Source: Pseudomonas paracarnis
Lineage (GTDB): Bacteria; Pseudomonadota; Gammaproteobacteria; Pseudomonadales; Pseudomonadaceae
Assembly: GCF_904063055.1 (NCBI RefSeq)
Contig: NZ_CAJFCN010000011.1
Coordinates: 1 to 64,000, forward strand
Length of the DNA stretch: 64,000 bases
Direction of reading: 5' to 3'
Both the position numbers and the translations under genes were made by a program. The notes below the pieces were generated by a model. It did no database searches and had not been told where the DNA came from. It saw only the letters and a program-made list of their open reading frames with translations. This document shows positions 43,657 through 52,659 of the stretch, piece after piece. Position 1 is the first letter of the stretch. Every line of letters starts with the position of its first letter.

Positions 43657-45822
43657 CTCCTCCCCCTCCACAAGCACCGTCACACTGCGCCCGGCATACC
43701 CCTGTTTATCCACCGCCGAGAAATTCGCCACCAACCGCGTCCCGTCTGCGAAGGTGGTTTGCTGCAGCTGCTTGTCCACCGTCAGCCAGCGGAAATCCGT
43801 CATTTCCTGGGTTGCCAGGCGCTGGTGCAACGGCCGGAAAAAGCGGTCCTGGCGCTGAATAATCGGCAGCCGCGCCTTGAGCGTCGCCGCACTGAGGTGG
43901 TACAGCGGCGGCACGTTGTAGAGCAGTTGGGTCAGCTCATTGTCGCCCTGCACATTGCTCAGTTTGAGGCTGTCGAACAGCCAATGATGGGTGGTGATCA
44001 CCGAGCCGTGGAACACCGCCTGATACAACGGCACGCGCATCGTCGGTTCGAAATACAGCGTGCGAAACGGCTCCTTCAACGGCACCGATTTGAAGAACAC
44101 CGCCGGTTGCTCCGTGGGATACCAGTTGCCTACGAAGTACGGCGACTGCGGGTCCTGGGTCATCTCGCGGTCACCCCAGCCGATCACCGGGGTCTGCATG
44201 CCGTGGGCAAACAGGATGCCTTGGGCAGTGATCGCGTTGCCGTCTTCGGAGCCTGTGACCAGCTTCGGCACGGTGTTGATCCAGCGGGAAGCATCGATAT
44301 TGCCTTCGGCGTTTTGTGCCTGAGTCATGCTGGCGTTGCTGCGATAGCTGTCGAACAACATGCTGGTGGCGTAGGCATCGAGAAACCAGGCATTGAAGCC
44401 AGCCTTGGCGTGTACTGCCTTCACCCGTGCCTCCAGCAGCGGCCGCACACAACGTGGATCCGTGTAGTGGCCGGATTTCTGGAAACCGGTTTTCAGCTTG
44501 CCGTCTTTCAACACGATCGCGCAGTCGCGGTAGGCCTTGGCGCCCAGGTGGGCAGTGGTCCAATCGGGGTTTTCCGTGGCGGACAGGGCCGTTTCGTAGG
44601 AGTCGTAAGGCGCCATCAGAAAACCGGCTTCCACCCCCGCGCGAATCGCTTCGGGATGCCAGAGGCCACCCTCCCAACCTTCGCCCAAGGTCAGCAGCAG
44701 ACGCTGCAGCCCGGCGTCGCGCAGGGTTTGAATGGTGCTACTGCCCCAGGTCTGCGGGCTGTCACTCAAGGCTCCCGCAAAGTCCACGGCCAGTTCACTG
44801 CGCAGCTCACCATAACGGGCGGCAAGGCGGGTCATGTCTGGCTCTTGCACTTGCCAGGCCTGCCGGGCCTTGGTGTTGATCGCCGCGTTGAGGCCGCGCA
44901 GGAGCACGGTTTGTTCATAGCGATTCAGTGCAGCGGACTGCGCCAGCAGCTGTGCGCTCTCTTTGTCCATCAGGCTCTTGAGTTCATGGCTGCGCAGCCG
45001 TTGGATCAGTCTTGGCCAATCACGCACATCGCCCAAAGCCAGCAGGCCGTTGTCCCAGAGGTACACATGGCTGGCGCCCAGCAGTTTCTGGGCTTCGGGT
45101 GTTTGCCGCAGTTTGTCCGCCAACGGCTCATAGCGGCCCTGCTCCACCAGCCACTGGCGGTAGCGCTTGGCACCAGCCAATGGGTCGGCATCGCCCAGGT
45201 ACAGCCGCAGCGTCATCGGCGCATCAGGCGCCAGCGAGGTGAATTCATGGGCCGCGCAGAGCGCCAGGCCGTTGCCGTCGGCTTGCCATTGCAGGCGGTT
45301 GTTGTAGGGGTTGGTCAACAGCCAGCTCAAGGTGAAGCCACCGTGATCCACGCCCCACAGCGGCAGGCTCAGGTCCTGGGTGGTATTGAACTCGCCCCGC
45401 TCCAGCAGAAACGTCTTCCAGATGGCATTGCCGGCAGGCACGTAATGCCCCTCGGCCAAGGGCCAGATCAACCCGCGCCCCATGGCCTCGGCAGGCTGAC
45501 GCAGCAGGGCCAGCTCACCGGGCTCGCGGGCGTTGATGGTCAAGGCCAGGTCGCGCTGTTGCAGGCGGGCGGTCAGGCGATAGGCGCCGTTGTCCCATTG
45601 CCAAGTGGCTTGATCAGGCGTGTTCTGCAATTGGCTGACGGCATGCGAGGCCACACCACTGGATGCCTGCACTGAAGCCTGGCCTGCGGGTGTCACGCGC
45701 AGCGCCAGGGTGGCGGGGTCGAGTTCGACGCGCCACAAGGCATTTTCCAGTACGGTGGCGGCGAAGGCAGACGGTGCAAGGAGCAACGTGCAAAACAGCA
45801 AGGTGAAACGCAGGCACTGCAT
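43633..45822 (-). CDS. Putative secreted glycoside hydrolase (GH101-like)
   Basis: 729 residues from ATG 45822 (MQCLRFTLLF). A signal peptide ends near APSAFA. A beta-rich N-terminal part (about 20-220) precedes a probable TIM-barrel (about 230-600) with YLWDNGLLALGD, LMAPYDSYETAL, FNAWFLDAYATSMLFDSY and PKLVTGSEDGNAI. The C-terminal part is beta-rich. The barrel with aspartates in DAYATS and a GSEDG segment resembles GH101/DUF5696 hydrolases that act on glycoconjugates, but I am not certain of the family. The final eight codons recur in the downstream tandem array. The frame is open to 46125, but that part covers a REP. Confidence 0.65.
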   Translation of the reverse strand: MQCLRFTLLFCTLLLAPSAFAATVLENALWRVELDPATLALRVTPAGQASVQASSGVASHAVSQLQNTPDQATWQWDNGAYRLTARLQQRDLALTINAREPGELALLRQPAEAMGRGLIWPLAEGHYVPAGNAIWKTFLLERGEFNTTQDLSLPLWGVDHGGFTLSWLLTNPYNNRLQWQADGNGLALCAAHEFTSLAPDAPMTLRLYLGDADPLAGAKRYRQWLVEQGRYEPLADKLRQTPEAQKLLGASHVYLWDNGLLALGDVRDWPRLIQRLRSHELKSLMDKESAQLLAQSAALNRYEQTVLLRGLNAAINTKARQAWQVQEPDMTRLAARYGELRSELAVDFAGALSDSPQTWGSSTIQTLRDAGLQRLLLTLGEGWEGGLWHPEAIRAGVEAGFLMAPYDSYETALSATENPDWTTAHLGAKAYRDCAIVLKDGKLKTGFQKSGHYTDPRCVRPLLEARVKAVHAKAGFNAWFLDAYATSMLFDSYRSNASMTQAQNAEGNIDASRWINTVPKLVTGSEDGNAITAQGILFAHGMQTPVIGWGDREMTQDPQSPYFVGNWYPTEQPAVFFKSVPLKEPFRTLYFEPTMRVPLYQAVFHGSVITTHHWLFDSLKLSNVQGDNELTQLLYNVPPLYHLSAATLKARLPIIQRQDRFFRPLHQRLATQEMTDFRWLTVDKQLQQTTFADGTRLVANFSAVDKQGYAGRSVTVLVEGEEPVVYQVK

Positions 45823-45939
45823 GAGGATCGACCTGGGTTTGGAATGAGGACCAGAGGGTACAACATGCAGTAGCGAGCCAGGACGACATGGGGATTTTTC
45901 AGAAACTTCACACAGTCTCAACCAGAATGAAGATCCAAA

Positions 45940-46028
45940 TGTGGGAGCTGGCTTGCCTGCGAAAGCGACAGTTGAGTCACAGATGCAGCGACTGATACAC
46001 CGCCTTCGCGGGCAAGCCCGCCCCCACA
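45940..46028. repeat. REP inverted pair of mixed class
   Basis: The left copy is of the GAGCTGGCTTGCCTGCGAA type, the right copy of the TTCGCGGGCAAGCCCGC type. It is the only pair in the window that joins the two sequence classes. Confidence 0.8.
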
Positions 46029-46066
46029 GGGGGTCTGCGCTTAACTGGCAGCCCCCTCTCTCAGTG

Positions 46067-49000
46067 TTAATCCTGTTGTGGCTGACGTTCGTGTTTCGGC
46101 TCGCGGATCTTGTACCAGGCCACATACAGCGCCGGCAGAAACAGCAACGTCAGCAACGTCGCAATGATGATCCCGCCAATCATCGCGTAGGCCATCGGCC
46201 CCCAGAACACTTCCCGCGCAATCGGGATCATGCCCAGGCTCGCGGCGGCGGCCGTCAGCAGAATCGGCCGACGCCGGTGTTCGGTCGCTTCCACCACCGC
46301 GTCCCACGGCGTGTAGCCGGCCTCTTCGTACTCGTGGATCTGTGTGACCAGAATCACCGAGTTGCGGATGATGATGCCGATCAGCGCCAGGATCCCCAGG
46401 ATCGCCACAAAGCCCATGGGCGTGCCCGTGGGGATCAACGCCAGCACCACGCCGATCAGCCCCAGTGGCGCAACGCTGGCCACCAGGAACATCTTCTGCA
46501 CGCTGTGCAACTGAATCATCAGGAACGTGGCCATCAGGAACAACATCAACGGCACCACGCTGGCAATCGGGCCCTGGGCCTTGCCACTTTCTTCCACGGT
46601 ACCGCCGGTGGCGACTTTGTAGCCCACCGGCAAGCCTTCGTTGAATTTCTCGATGGTCGGCGCCAACTGCTTGACCAGGTCGGTCGGCTGCATCTCATCG
46701 CGCACCGCGGCCTTGATGGTAATCGTCGGCTTGCGGTCACGACGCCACACCAGCGGCTGCTCCAGTTCGTAACGCACCGTGGCAAAGGCCAGCAATGGAA
46801 TCGAGGTGCCATTGGGCGTAACGATCTGCAGGTTCTGCAAGGTTTCCGGCGTACCGCGCTCGGCGTCCTCGGCGCGGCCGACCACGTTGATCAGGTAGAT
46901 ATCGTCGTGCACCTGGGTCACCGCCGCGCCGCTGACCACGCTGTTCATCAACTGCGCCACGTCTTCCGACGAAAGCCCCAGTTGCCGCGCCTTGTCCTGG
47001 GCGATGTCGACGCGCAGCACTTTGCCCGGCTCGTTCCAGTCGTAGATGATCTCGCCCAGGTGGGTGTTCTGATCCAGCAAGGTCGCCAGTTCAATGGCGT
47101 GCTTGCGCACCTGATCGGTGTCTTTACCAGAGACGCGGTACTGGATCGGCCGCCCGACCGGCGGGCCCATTTCCAGCGGCTGCACGTAGCTGCCGATACC
47201 GACAAAATCATCGCGCAAGCGTTTCTGCAATCGAGCGATCAGGGCGCCACGCTCTTCCAGGCCCTTGCTCACAATCACCAGCTGCGCGTAGTAGGGGTTT
47301 TCCAACTGCTGGTCCAGCGGCAGGTAGAAACGAATCGCGCCCTGGCCGATGTAGGTGCTCCAACGGGCGATATCCGGGTCGTCCTTGATGATCGCTTCGA
47401 GGCGGTCTACCGCCTTGCGCGTCTCGTTGATCGAGGCGTTTTGCGGCAGGTTCAGGTCGACGAGAATTTCCGGACGGTCCGACGACGGGAAGAACTGGTT
47501 CTGCACAAATTGCATGGAAAATACCGAGGCCACGAACAGCGCCACGGTGATGCCAATCGCCCACCAGCGGTTGCGCATGGCCCACAGCATGCCGCCATTG
47601 AAGGCACGGCCAATGCGCCCTGGCTCAGCGTTGTGCGGTTTCACATTGGCGCTGAGGATATGCACGCCGATCACCGGCGCAAACAGCACCGCCACCACCC
47701 ACGACACCAGCATCGCCACGGCAATCACCGCGAACAGGGTAAAGGTGTACTCGCCCGCCGAACTGGCGTTGAGGCCAATCGGCACGAAGCCGGCCACGGT
47801 CACCAGCGTGCCGGTGAGCATCGGGAACGCCGTGGAGGTATAGGCGTAAGTCGCCGCCTGTTCCTTGGTTTCGCCTTTTTCCAGGCGCGTGATCATCATC
47901 TCCACCGTGATCATCGCGTCATCCACCAGCAGGCCGAGGGCGATGATCAACGCGCCCAGCGACACGCGCTGCATGGTGATGCCGCTGTATTCCATGAACA
48001 CGAATACCAGCGCCAGCACCAACGGAATCGAGCACGCCACCACCAACCCGGCGCGCATGCCGAGGCTGATAAAGCTCACCACCAGCACGATGATCACCGC
48101 CTCAAACAACGCGCTGGTAAACCCGCCGACCGCCTCTTCCACCACTTCGGCCTGGTCGGACACCTTGTGCACGCCGACGCCCACCGGCAGGTCGGCGGTC
48201 AGCTCGTCCATGCGCCCGTGCAGGGCCTTACCGAACGACTGGATATTGCCGCCCTTCTGCATGGCGATGGCCAAGCCAATCGCCGGTTTGCCGTTGAAGC
48301 GAAACATCGGCCGCGCCGGGTCCACATAACCACGGCTGATGTCGGCAATATCCGCCAGCCGGTAGAAACGGTCATTGAGGCGCAGGTTGACGTTGGCCAG
48401 GTCTTTCTCCGAGGCGAACTGCCCGGAGGTGCGCACGGAGATGCGTTCCGGCCCGGCCTCGATCACCCCGGCGGGGGTCACGGCGTTTTGCGATTGCAGG
48501 CTTTGCACGACCTGGCGCTGATCAATCCCCAGGGCCGCGAGTTTGCGCGTGGAGAAATTCAGGTAAATCACTTCGTCCTGCTGGCCGATCATCTCGACCT
48601 TGCCCAGCCCTGGCACCGAGCGGATTTCGGCGCGCACCTGTTCCACGTAGTCACGCAACTGGCGCATCGACAGGCCATCGCCGGTAAAGGCATACACCGA
48701 GCCGAACACGTCACCGAACTCATCGTTGAACGATGGCCCCTGCAAGCCCTGGGGGAAGGTCCCACGAATGTCATCGATCTTTTTGCGGACCTGGTACCAG
48801 ATCTCAGGGATGGCCTTGGCACTGGTGGTGTCCTTGAGGAACACGAACACCGTGGACTCGCCGGGCCGGGTGTAGCTTTTCACATAGTCGAGAGAGTCGA
48901 GTTCCTCGAGTTTTTTCTCGATACGGTCGGTGACCTGCTTGAGGGTTTCTTCCTGGGTCGCGCCCGGCCAGCGGGTCTGGATCACCATGGTCTTGATGGT

Positions 49001-49132
49001 GAACGACGGGTCTTCTTCACGGCCCAGGTTCATGTACGAGAACACGCCCATCAGCAGCGCGACGAACATCAGGTACCAGACGAAGGACTGATGCTTGAGG
49101 GCCCAGTCGGATAAGTTGAAGCTCCCTTTCAT
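46067..49132 (-). CDS. triC: RND efflux pump inner-membrane transporter, TriC-like
   Basis: 1021 residues, full length for an RND pump of the HAE1/AcrB superfamily. Two large periplasmic loops alternate with twelve membrane helices. The TM4 proton-relay aspartates lie in ALGLLVDDAMITVEMM. GREEDPSFTIKTMVIQTRWPG at the N-terminus is typical of the MexK/TriC/VmeI branch. It exports toxic compounds with proton drive. The two genes upstream encode membrane-fusion proteins, the diagnostic arrangement of TriABC (triclosan efflux in P. aeruginosa). It overlaps the second of them by four bases. No outer-membrane channel gene is present. Confidence 0.9.
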   Translation of the reverse strand: MKGSFNLSDWALKHQSFVWYLMFVALLMGVFSYMNLGREEDPSFTIKTMVIQTRWPGATQEETLKQVTDRIEKKLEELDSLDYVKSYTRPGESTVFVFLKDTTSAKAIPEIWYQVRKKIDDIRGTFPQGLQGPSFNDEFGDVFGSVYAFTGDGLSMRQLRDYVEQVRAEIRSVPGLGKVEMIGQQDEVIYLNFSTRKLAALGIDQRQVVQSLQSQNAVTPAGVIEAGPERISVRTSGQFASEKDLANVNLRLNDRFYRLADIADISRGYVDPARPMFRFNGKPAIGLAIAMQKGGNIQSFGKALHGRMDELTADLPVGVGVHKVSDQAEVVEEAVGGFTSALFEAVIIVLVVSFISLGMRAGLVVACSIPLVLALVFVFMEYSGITMQRVSLGALIIALGLLVDDAMITVEMMITRLEKGETKEQAATYAYTSTAFPMLTGTLVTVAGFVPIGLNASSAGEYTFTLFAVIAVAMLVSWVVAVLFAPVIGVHILSANVKPHNAEPGRIGRAFNGGMLWAMRNRWWAIGITVALFVASVFSMQFVQNQFFPSSDRPEILVDLNLPQNASINETRKAVDRLEAIIKDDPDIARWSTYIGQGAIRFYLPLDQQLENPYYAQLVIVSKGLEERGALIARLQKRLRDDFVGIGSYVQPLEMGPPVGRPIQYRVSGKDTDQVRKHAIELATLLDQNTHLGEIIYDWNEPGKVLRVDIAQDKARQLGLSSEDVAQLMNSVVSGAAVTQVHDDIYLINVVGRAEDAERGTPETLQNLQIVTPNGTSIPLLAFATVRYELEQPLVWRRDRKPTITIKAAVRDEMQPTDLVKQLAPTIEKFNEGLPVGYKVATGGTVEESGKAQGPIASVVPLMLFLMATFLMIQLHSVQKMFLVASVAPLGLIGVVLALIPTGTPMGFVAILGILALIGIIIRNSVILVTQIHEYEEAGYTPWDAVVEATEHRRRPILLTAAAASLGMIPIAREVFWGPMAYAMIGGIIIATLLTLLFLPALYVAWYKIREPKHERQPQQD

Positions 49133-50199
49133 CGCGGGCTGTCCTCGTCGATTTTGACTTTTTGCCCAGGTTTCAGGCTGTTCACGCCGGCGGTGACAAT
49201 GCGCTCGCCGGGTTTGACGCTGCCATTGAGCAAGGCGCTGCGGGCATCACGGCTGATAACCGTGACCTCGCGGGGTTGCACGGTCTGGCTCTGGGTGTCG
49301 AGCAGCCAGATACGGGTCTTGCCGTCCACTTCCTGCAAGGCGCTCAGGGGCAGTTCGATACGCGGGGCGATGGCGGTGCTCAACGTCACGCTGATTGCCG
49401 TGCCCAGGCGGAACGCGGGCGGGGTTTCGGCCAGGCTCAGGCGTGCGCGACGGGTGCGCGTGGCGCTTTGGGCCTGAGGCTCGATCTCACGCACCACGGC
49501 GGTGGTGTGCACGCTGGGGTCCAGTTGCCCGGCGACCAGGAACACCACATCGGCAGGCAAGCGTTCAGCTAGGCCGGCGGGCAGGTCGATCACCGCTTCC
49601 TTGATGTCCGGACGGGCCAGGGTCACCACCTGCTGGCCGGCGCTGACCACTTGGCCAGCCTCAGCGTTCCAGGCAGTGACGATGCCGGCATGGTCGGTGC
49701 GCAGTTCGGCGTAGTTGAGTTGGTCCTTGGCCTGGTTGACCGAGGCACGGGCCTGGTCAAGGGTCGCCTGGGTGGTTTTGAGGTCGGTCTGGGCCACATC
49801 CAACTGAGCCTGGGCGCCGACGCCACGGTTGAACAGCTCCTGTTGCCGCCGAGCGTTGGCCTGGGCGTTGATGAACTGCGCCTGTACGCGCGCCAGGTCG
49901 CCCTGGGCAGCGCGTAATTGGTTCTGCTGGTCGGTGGGGTCAAGCACGGCGAGCAAGGCGCCCTTCTCCACCTCGGCGCCGACATCCACGGCGCGGCGGG
50001 CGATGCGGCCAGGCACACGGAAACCCAGGTTGCTTTCATAGCGGGCCTGGATGGTGCCGGCGAAACGACCGAGGTTTTCCTGGTCTTCAGCCTTCACTTC
50101 CATGGACAGCACCGGGCGTATGGGTTCGGGCGGCGCCTCTTCCTTGGAGCAGGCCATCAGCAACAGGCTGGCGGCGACAATCAGCGTCAATTGCTTCAT
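49129..50199 (-). CDS. triB: RND pump membrane-fusion protein, TriB-like
   Basis: 356 residues. A lipoprotein signal with lipobox (LLLMACSKEE, Cys17) anchors it to the inner membrane. Barrel-sandwich half-motifs flank a coiled-coil hairpin (GTIQARYESNLGFRVPGRI, then about 95-160, AELRTDHAGIVTAWNAEAGQ). Second of two adjacent fusion proteins; TriA and TriB are both required in P. aeruginosa. It overlaps both neighbours by four bases. Confidence 0.88.
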   Translation of the reverse strand: MKQLTLIVAASLLLMACSKEEAPPEPIRPVLSMEVKAEDQENLGRFAGTIQARYESNLGFRVPGRIARRAVDVGAEVEKGALLAVLDPTDQQNQLRAAQGDLARVQAQFINAQANARRQQELFNRGVGAQAQLDVAQTDLKTTQATLDQARASVNQAKDQLNYAELRTDHAGIVTAWNAEAGQVVSAGQQVVTLARPDIKEAVIDLPAGLAERLPADVVFLVAGQLDPSVHTTAVVREIEPQAQSATRTRRARLSLAETPPAFRLGTAISVTLSTAIAPRIELPLSALQEVDGKTRIWLLDTQSQTVQPREVTVISRDARSALLNGSVKPGERIVTAGVNSLKPGQKVKIDEDSPR

Positions 50200-51278
50200 G
50201 GCTGCGCTCCGGGTTGGGCGATCTCGACGACCATGCCGGGGTGCAGCAATTGCCCACCGGCTATCACGACTTTTTCACCGCCTTTGAGGCCCTCGCCGAT
50301 GATCACTTTACCGGTGAGGTAGCGCGCCACGGTGACCTTGTGCAACTGCGCCTTGCCTTCGCCGTCCACCAGCCACACGGCTGGCTCGTTGAGGTCTTTG
50401 GTCAGCGCTGACCAAGGCAGCTCGATGCTCGCCTTGGCCGGGCCATTGGCGGTGGCACTCACCACCGACCCCAGCTCCATACCCTTGGGCAGGCTTTGCA
50501 GGGCGATCTTCACTTGAACGGTGCCGGTATTGGCGGCCACGGCGGGCGTGACTTCGCGGACTTTGCCCACGGCCTTGATGCTCGGGTTGTCCAGCAGGCT
50601 CACCGTAATCGGCGCGTCGGGGGGCGGCTCCACCAGCAGGGACTCATACACGTTGAACACGGCGTCACGCTCGCCATCGCGGGCGAGGCTGAAGATCGGC
50701 ACGGTGGCTTGTACCACTTGGCCGACTTCGGCCTGGCGCGCCGTGATGATCCCCGGGGCATCGGCGATCAACGCGGTGTAGCCCAACTGTTCGCGTGCAT
50801 TGGCCAACTGCGCCTGGGCAGCGGCCAGGGCACTTTGACTGCTGCGCAGCGCGGCCTGGGCGGCGTCGTATTCGCTGCGGCTGGTATAGCCTTTGGGCAA
50901 GAGTTTTTCCTGGCGCACGAAGGCGGCGGCGGTCTGCTTGACCCGCGCCTGCTCGGCCACAACCTGGGCCTGGGCCGAATCGACGTTGGTTTGCAGGTCC
51001 TTAGGGTCGAGCTTGGCCAAGACTTGCCTGGCCGTGACGCGGTCGCCTACGTCGACCATGCGCTGGATGATCTTGCCACCCACGCGAAAGGACAGATCGG
51101 TTTGCACGCGCGCCTGGATATCGCCGGTCAGCGTGACCGCCGCGGCAAAATCCGCTGACTGCACGGTTTGCACGAACACCCGCGAATGCTGCTTGGGCTC
51201 GGCTTTGCCCTGGCCACAGCCGCTGAGCAGCGCCAGGAGGCCAAGGCTGAAAATAAATGTCGAGGTGCGACCGCCCAT
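50196..51278 (-). CDS. triA: RND pump membrane-fusion protein, TriA-like
   Basis: 360 residues. A lipoprotein signal (LLALLSGCGQG) is followed by GDIQARVQTDLSFRVGGKI, a coiled-coil hairpin (about 100-155) and a second lipoyl half (YTALIADAPGIITARQAEVGQ). It is homologous in layout to the next gene but clearly diverged. First gene of the pump operon; GGAGCCTGC before the ATG is the ribosome site. No local TetR regulator gene is seen. Confidence 0.88.
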   Translation of the reverse strand: MGGRTSTFIFSLGLLALLSGCGQGKAEPKQHSRVFVQTVQSADFAAAVTLTGDIQARVQTDLSFRVGGKIIQRMVDVGDRVTARQVLAKLDPKDLQTNVDSAQAQVVAEQARVKQTAAAFVRQEKLLPKGYTSRSEYDAAQAALRSSQSALAAAQAQLANAREQLGYTALIADAPGIITARQAEVGQVVQATVPIFSLARDGERDAVFNVYESLLVEPPPDAPITVSLLDNPSIKAVGKVREVTPAVAANTGTVQVKIALQSLPKGMELGSVVSATANGPAKASIELPWSALTKDLNEPAVWLVDGEGKAQLHKVTVARYLTGKVIIGEGLKGGEKVVIAGGQLLHPGMVVEIAQPGAQP

Positions 51279-51399
51279 GCAGGCTCCTTTTGCGTGATGC
51301 CGACGTTCAAGTGTGTATGCGACTGTGAGCTTAGATCAGGGTTCCTTATCTGCATGGAGGATCCCATACTCCAATGGTTCCCATGCTGACTAATTACAC

Positions 51400-52560
51400 A
51401 TGCTTAAAACCCTCGCGGTGGCCAATTACCGCTCGATCAACAAATTGGTGGTGCCCCTGGACCGGCTGAACCTGGTGACCGGGCCCAATGGCAGCGGCAA
51501 ATCCAACCTGTATCGCGCCCTGCGCCTATTGGCCGAAACCGCCCAGGGCGGGGTGATCAATGCGCTGGCCCGCGAAGGCGGGCTGGATTCGACCTTCTGG
51601 GCCGGGCCGGAAACCATCAGCCGGCGCATGCGCAATGGCGAAGTACCGGTCGAATCTACTGTGCGCCAGGGCGTCAAACGCCTGCGCCTGGGGTTTGCCG
51701 CAGAGGATTTCAGCTACGCGATCTCTTTGGGCTTACCCGAAAAAACCCTCTCGGCCTTCAAACTGGACCCCGAAGTAAAAAAGGAGTGCATCTGGGCCGG
51801 CCACGTCTACCGTCCGGCCAGCCTGCTGGTGCAGCGCTCAGGGCCGATGGTGCGTGCCCGCGAAGGCCGTGCGTGGGATGTGCTGGCGCATCACACACCG
51901 AACTACCACAGCCTGTTCGATCAGGTCGGCAGCCTGCGTGGCTCGCCGGAAGTGCTGCTGTTGCGTGAAAGCATTCGTGGCTGGCGCTTTTACGATCACT
52001 TTCGCAGCGACGTGGACGCGCCAGTGCGCCAGCCACAATTGGGCACGCGCACGCCGGTGTTGCACCACGACGGCCGCGATCTGGCGGCCGCGTTGCAGAC
52101 CATCCGCGAGATTGGCGATCCCGAGGCGCTGCAACGCGCCGTGAGCGATGCATTCCCGGGCGCGCGTCTGCACATTGAACCGTTGCAGGGCGGACGCTTT
52201 GCCATCGAGTTCTATCAGGAAGGCTTGCTGCGACCGTTGTCGGCGGCGGAGCTGTCGGACGGCACCCTGCGCTACCTGCTGCTGATCGCCGCGCTGCTGA
52301 CCCCTCGGCCACCGACCATGATGGTGCTGAACGAGCCGGAGACCAGCTTGCATCCGGACCTGTTGCCGGCACTGGCCCGCTTGATTATCCAGGCGTCGAA
52401 GCAGTGCCAGGTATGGGTGGTGAGCCATGCCAGCCGCTTGATTGCGGCGTTGCAGCAGGATGAGGGGTGTAACTCGATTGTGTTGGAGAAGGTGTTGGGG
52501 GAAACACGGATTGTGGGGCAAGGGATGCTGGATGCGCCGGCCTGGCACTGGCCGGAGTAG
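51400..52560 (+). CDS. RecF/OLD-like AAA ATPase
   Basis: 386 residues. Walker A GPNGSGKS lies at 28-35, preceded by the typical ANYRSINKLVVPL strand. The ABC-type signature reads LSDGTLRYLLLIAALL, and Walker B is MMVLNEPETSLHPDLLPALA followed by VVSHASRLI. It belongs to the AAA_21/COG4637 group of predicted ATPases related to SMC and OLD proteins. There is no adjacent nuclease or TOPRIM gene, so it is not an obvious phage-defence pair. It is divergent from triA. Function unknown. Confidence 0.82.
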   Translation: MLKTLAVANYRSINKLVVPLDRLNLVTGPNGSGKSNLYRALRLLAETAQGGVINALAREGGLDSTFWAGPETISRRMRNGEVPVESTVRQGVKRLRLGFAAEDFSYAISLGLPEKTLSAFKLDPEVKKECIWAGHVYRPASLLVQRSGPMVRAREGRAWDVLAHHTPNYHSLFDQVGSLRGSPEVLLLRESIRGWRFYDHFRSDVDAPVRQPQLGTRTPVLHHDGRDLAAALQTIREIGDPEALQRAVSDAFPGARLHIEPLQGGRFAIEFYQEGLLRPLSAAELSDGTLRYLLLIAALLTPRPPTMMVLNEPETSLHPDLLPALARLIIQASKQCQVWVVSHASRLIAALQQDEGCNSIVLEKVLGETRIVGQGMLDAPAWHWPE

Positions 52561-52575
52561 GCGGTGACTGCACTG

Positions 52576-52655
52576 GCCTCATCGGGGGCAAGCCCCCTCC
52601 CACATTTTGATGTGTGAATACATTCAAAGGTGGGAGCTGGCTTGCCTGCGATAGC
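52576..52655. repeat. REP pair, inverted
   Basis: CATCGGGGGCAAGCCCCCTC and an inverted GGTGGGAGCTGGCTTGCCTG copy lie between the convergent ATPase and substrate-binding protein genes. The two copies belong to different sequence variants. Confidence 0.75.
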
Positions 52656-52659
52656 TATC

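Noticed and set aside
43299..43862. Repetitive 31-residue repeat proteins on both strands in the 43-kb array
   Set aside because: They exist only because the 93-base unit is divisible by three. The sequence is REP plus a copied gene tail, and there is no ribosome site.
43759..45675. 638-codon plus-strand frame opposite the secreted hydrolase
   Set aside because: Shadow frame; the minus-strand gene has a signal peptide and domain-like segments.
45941..49114. Open frame of 1057 codons on the plus strand across triC and triB
   Set aside because: It is the antisense of the RND transporter gene. Its translation is rich in His, Arg and Gln, typical of shadow frames in high-GC coding DNA. The minus-strand protein has a complete RND signature.
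51400..52560. Phage-defence system around the RecF/OLD-like ATPase
   Set aside because: There is no partner nuclease, TOPRIM, reverse transcriptase or methylase next to it; neighbours are the pump operon and an amino acid importer.
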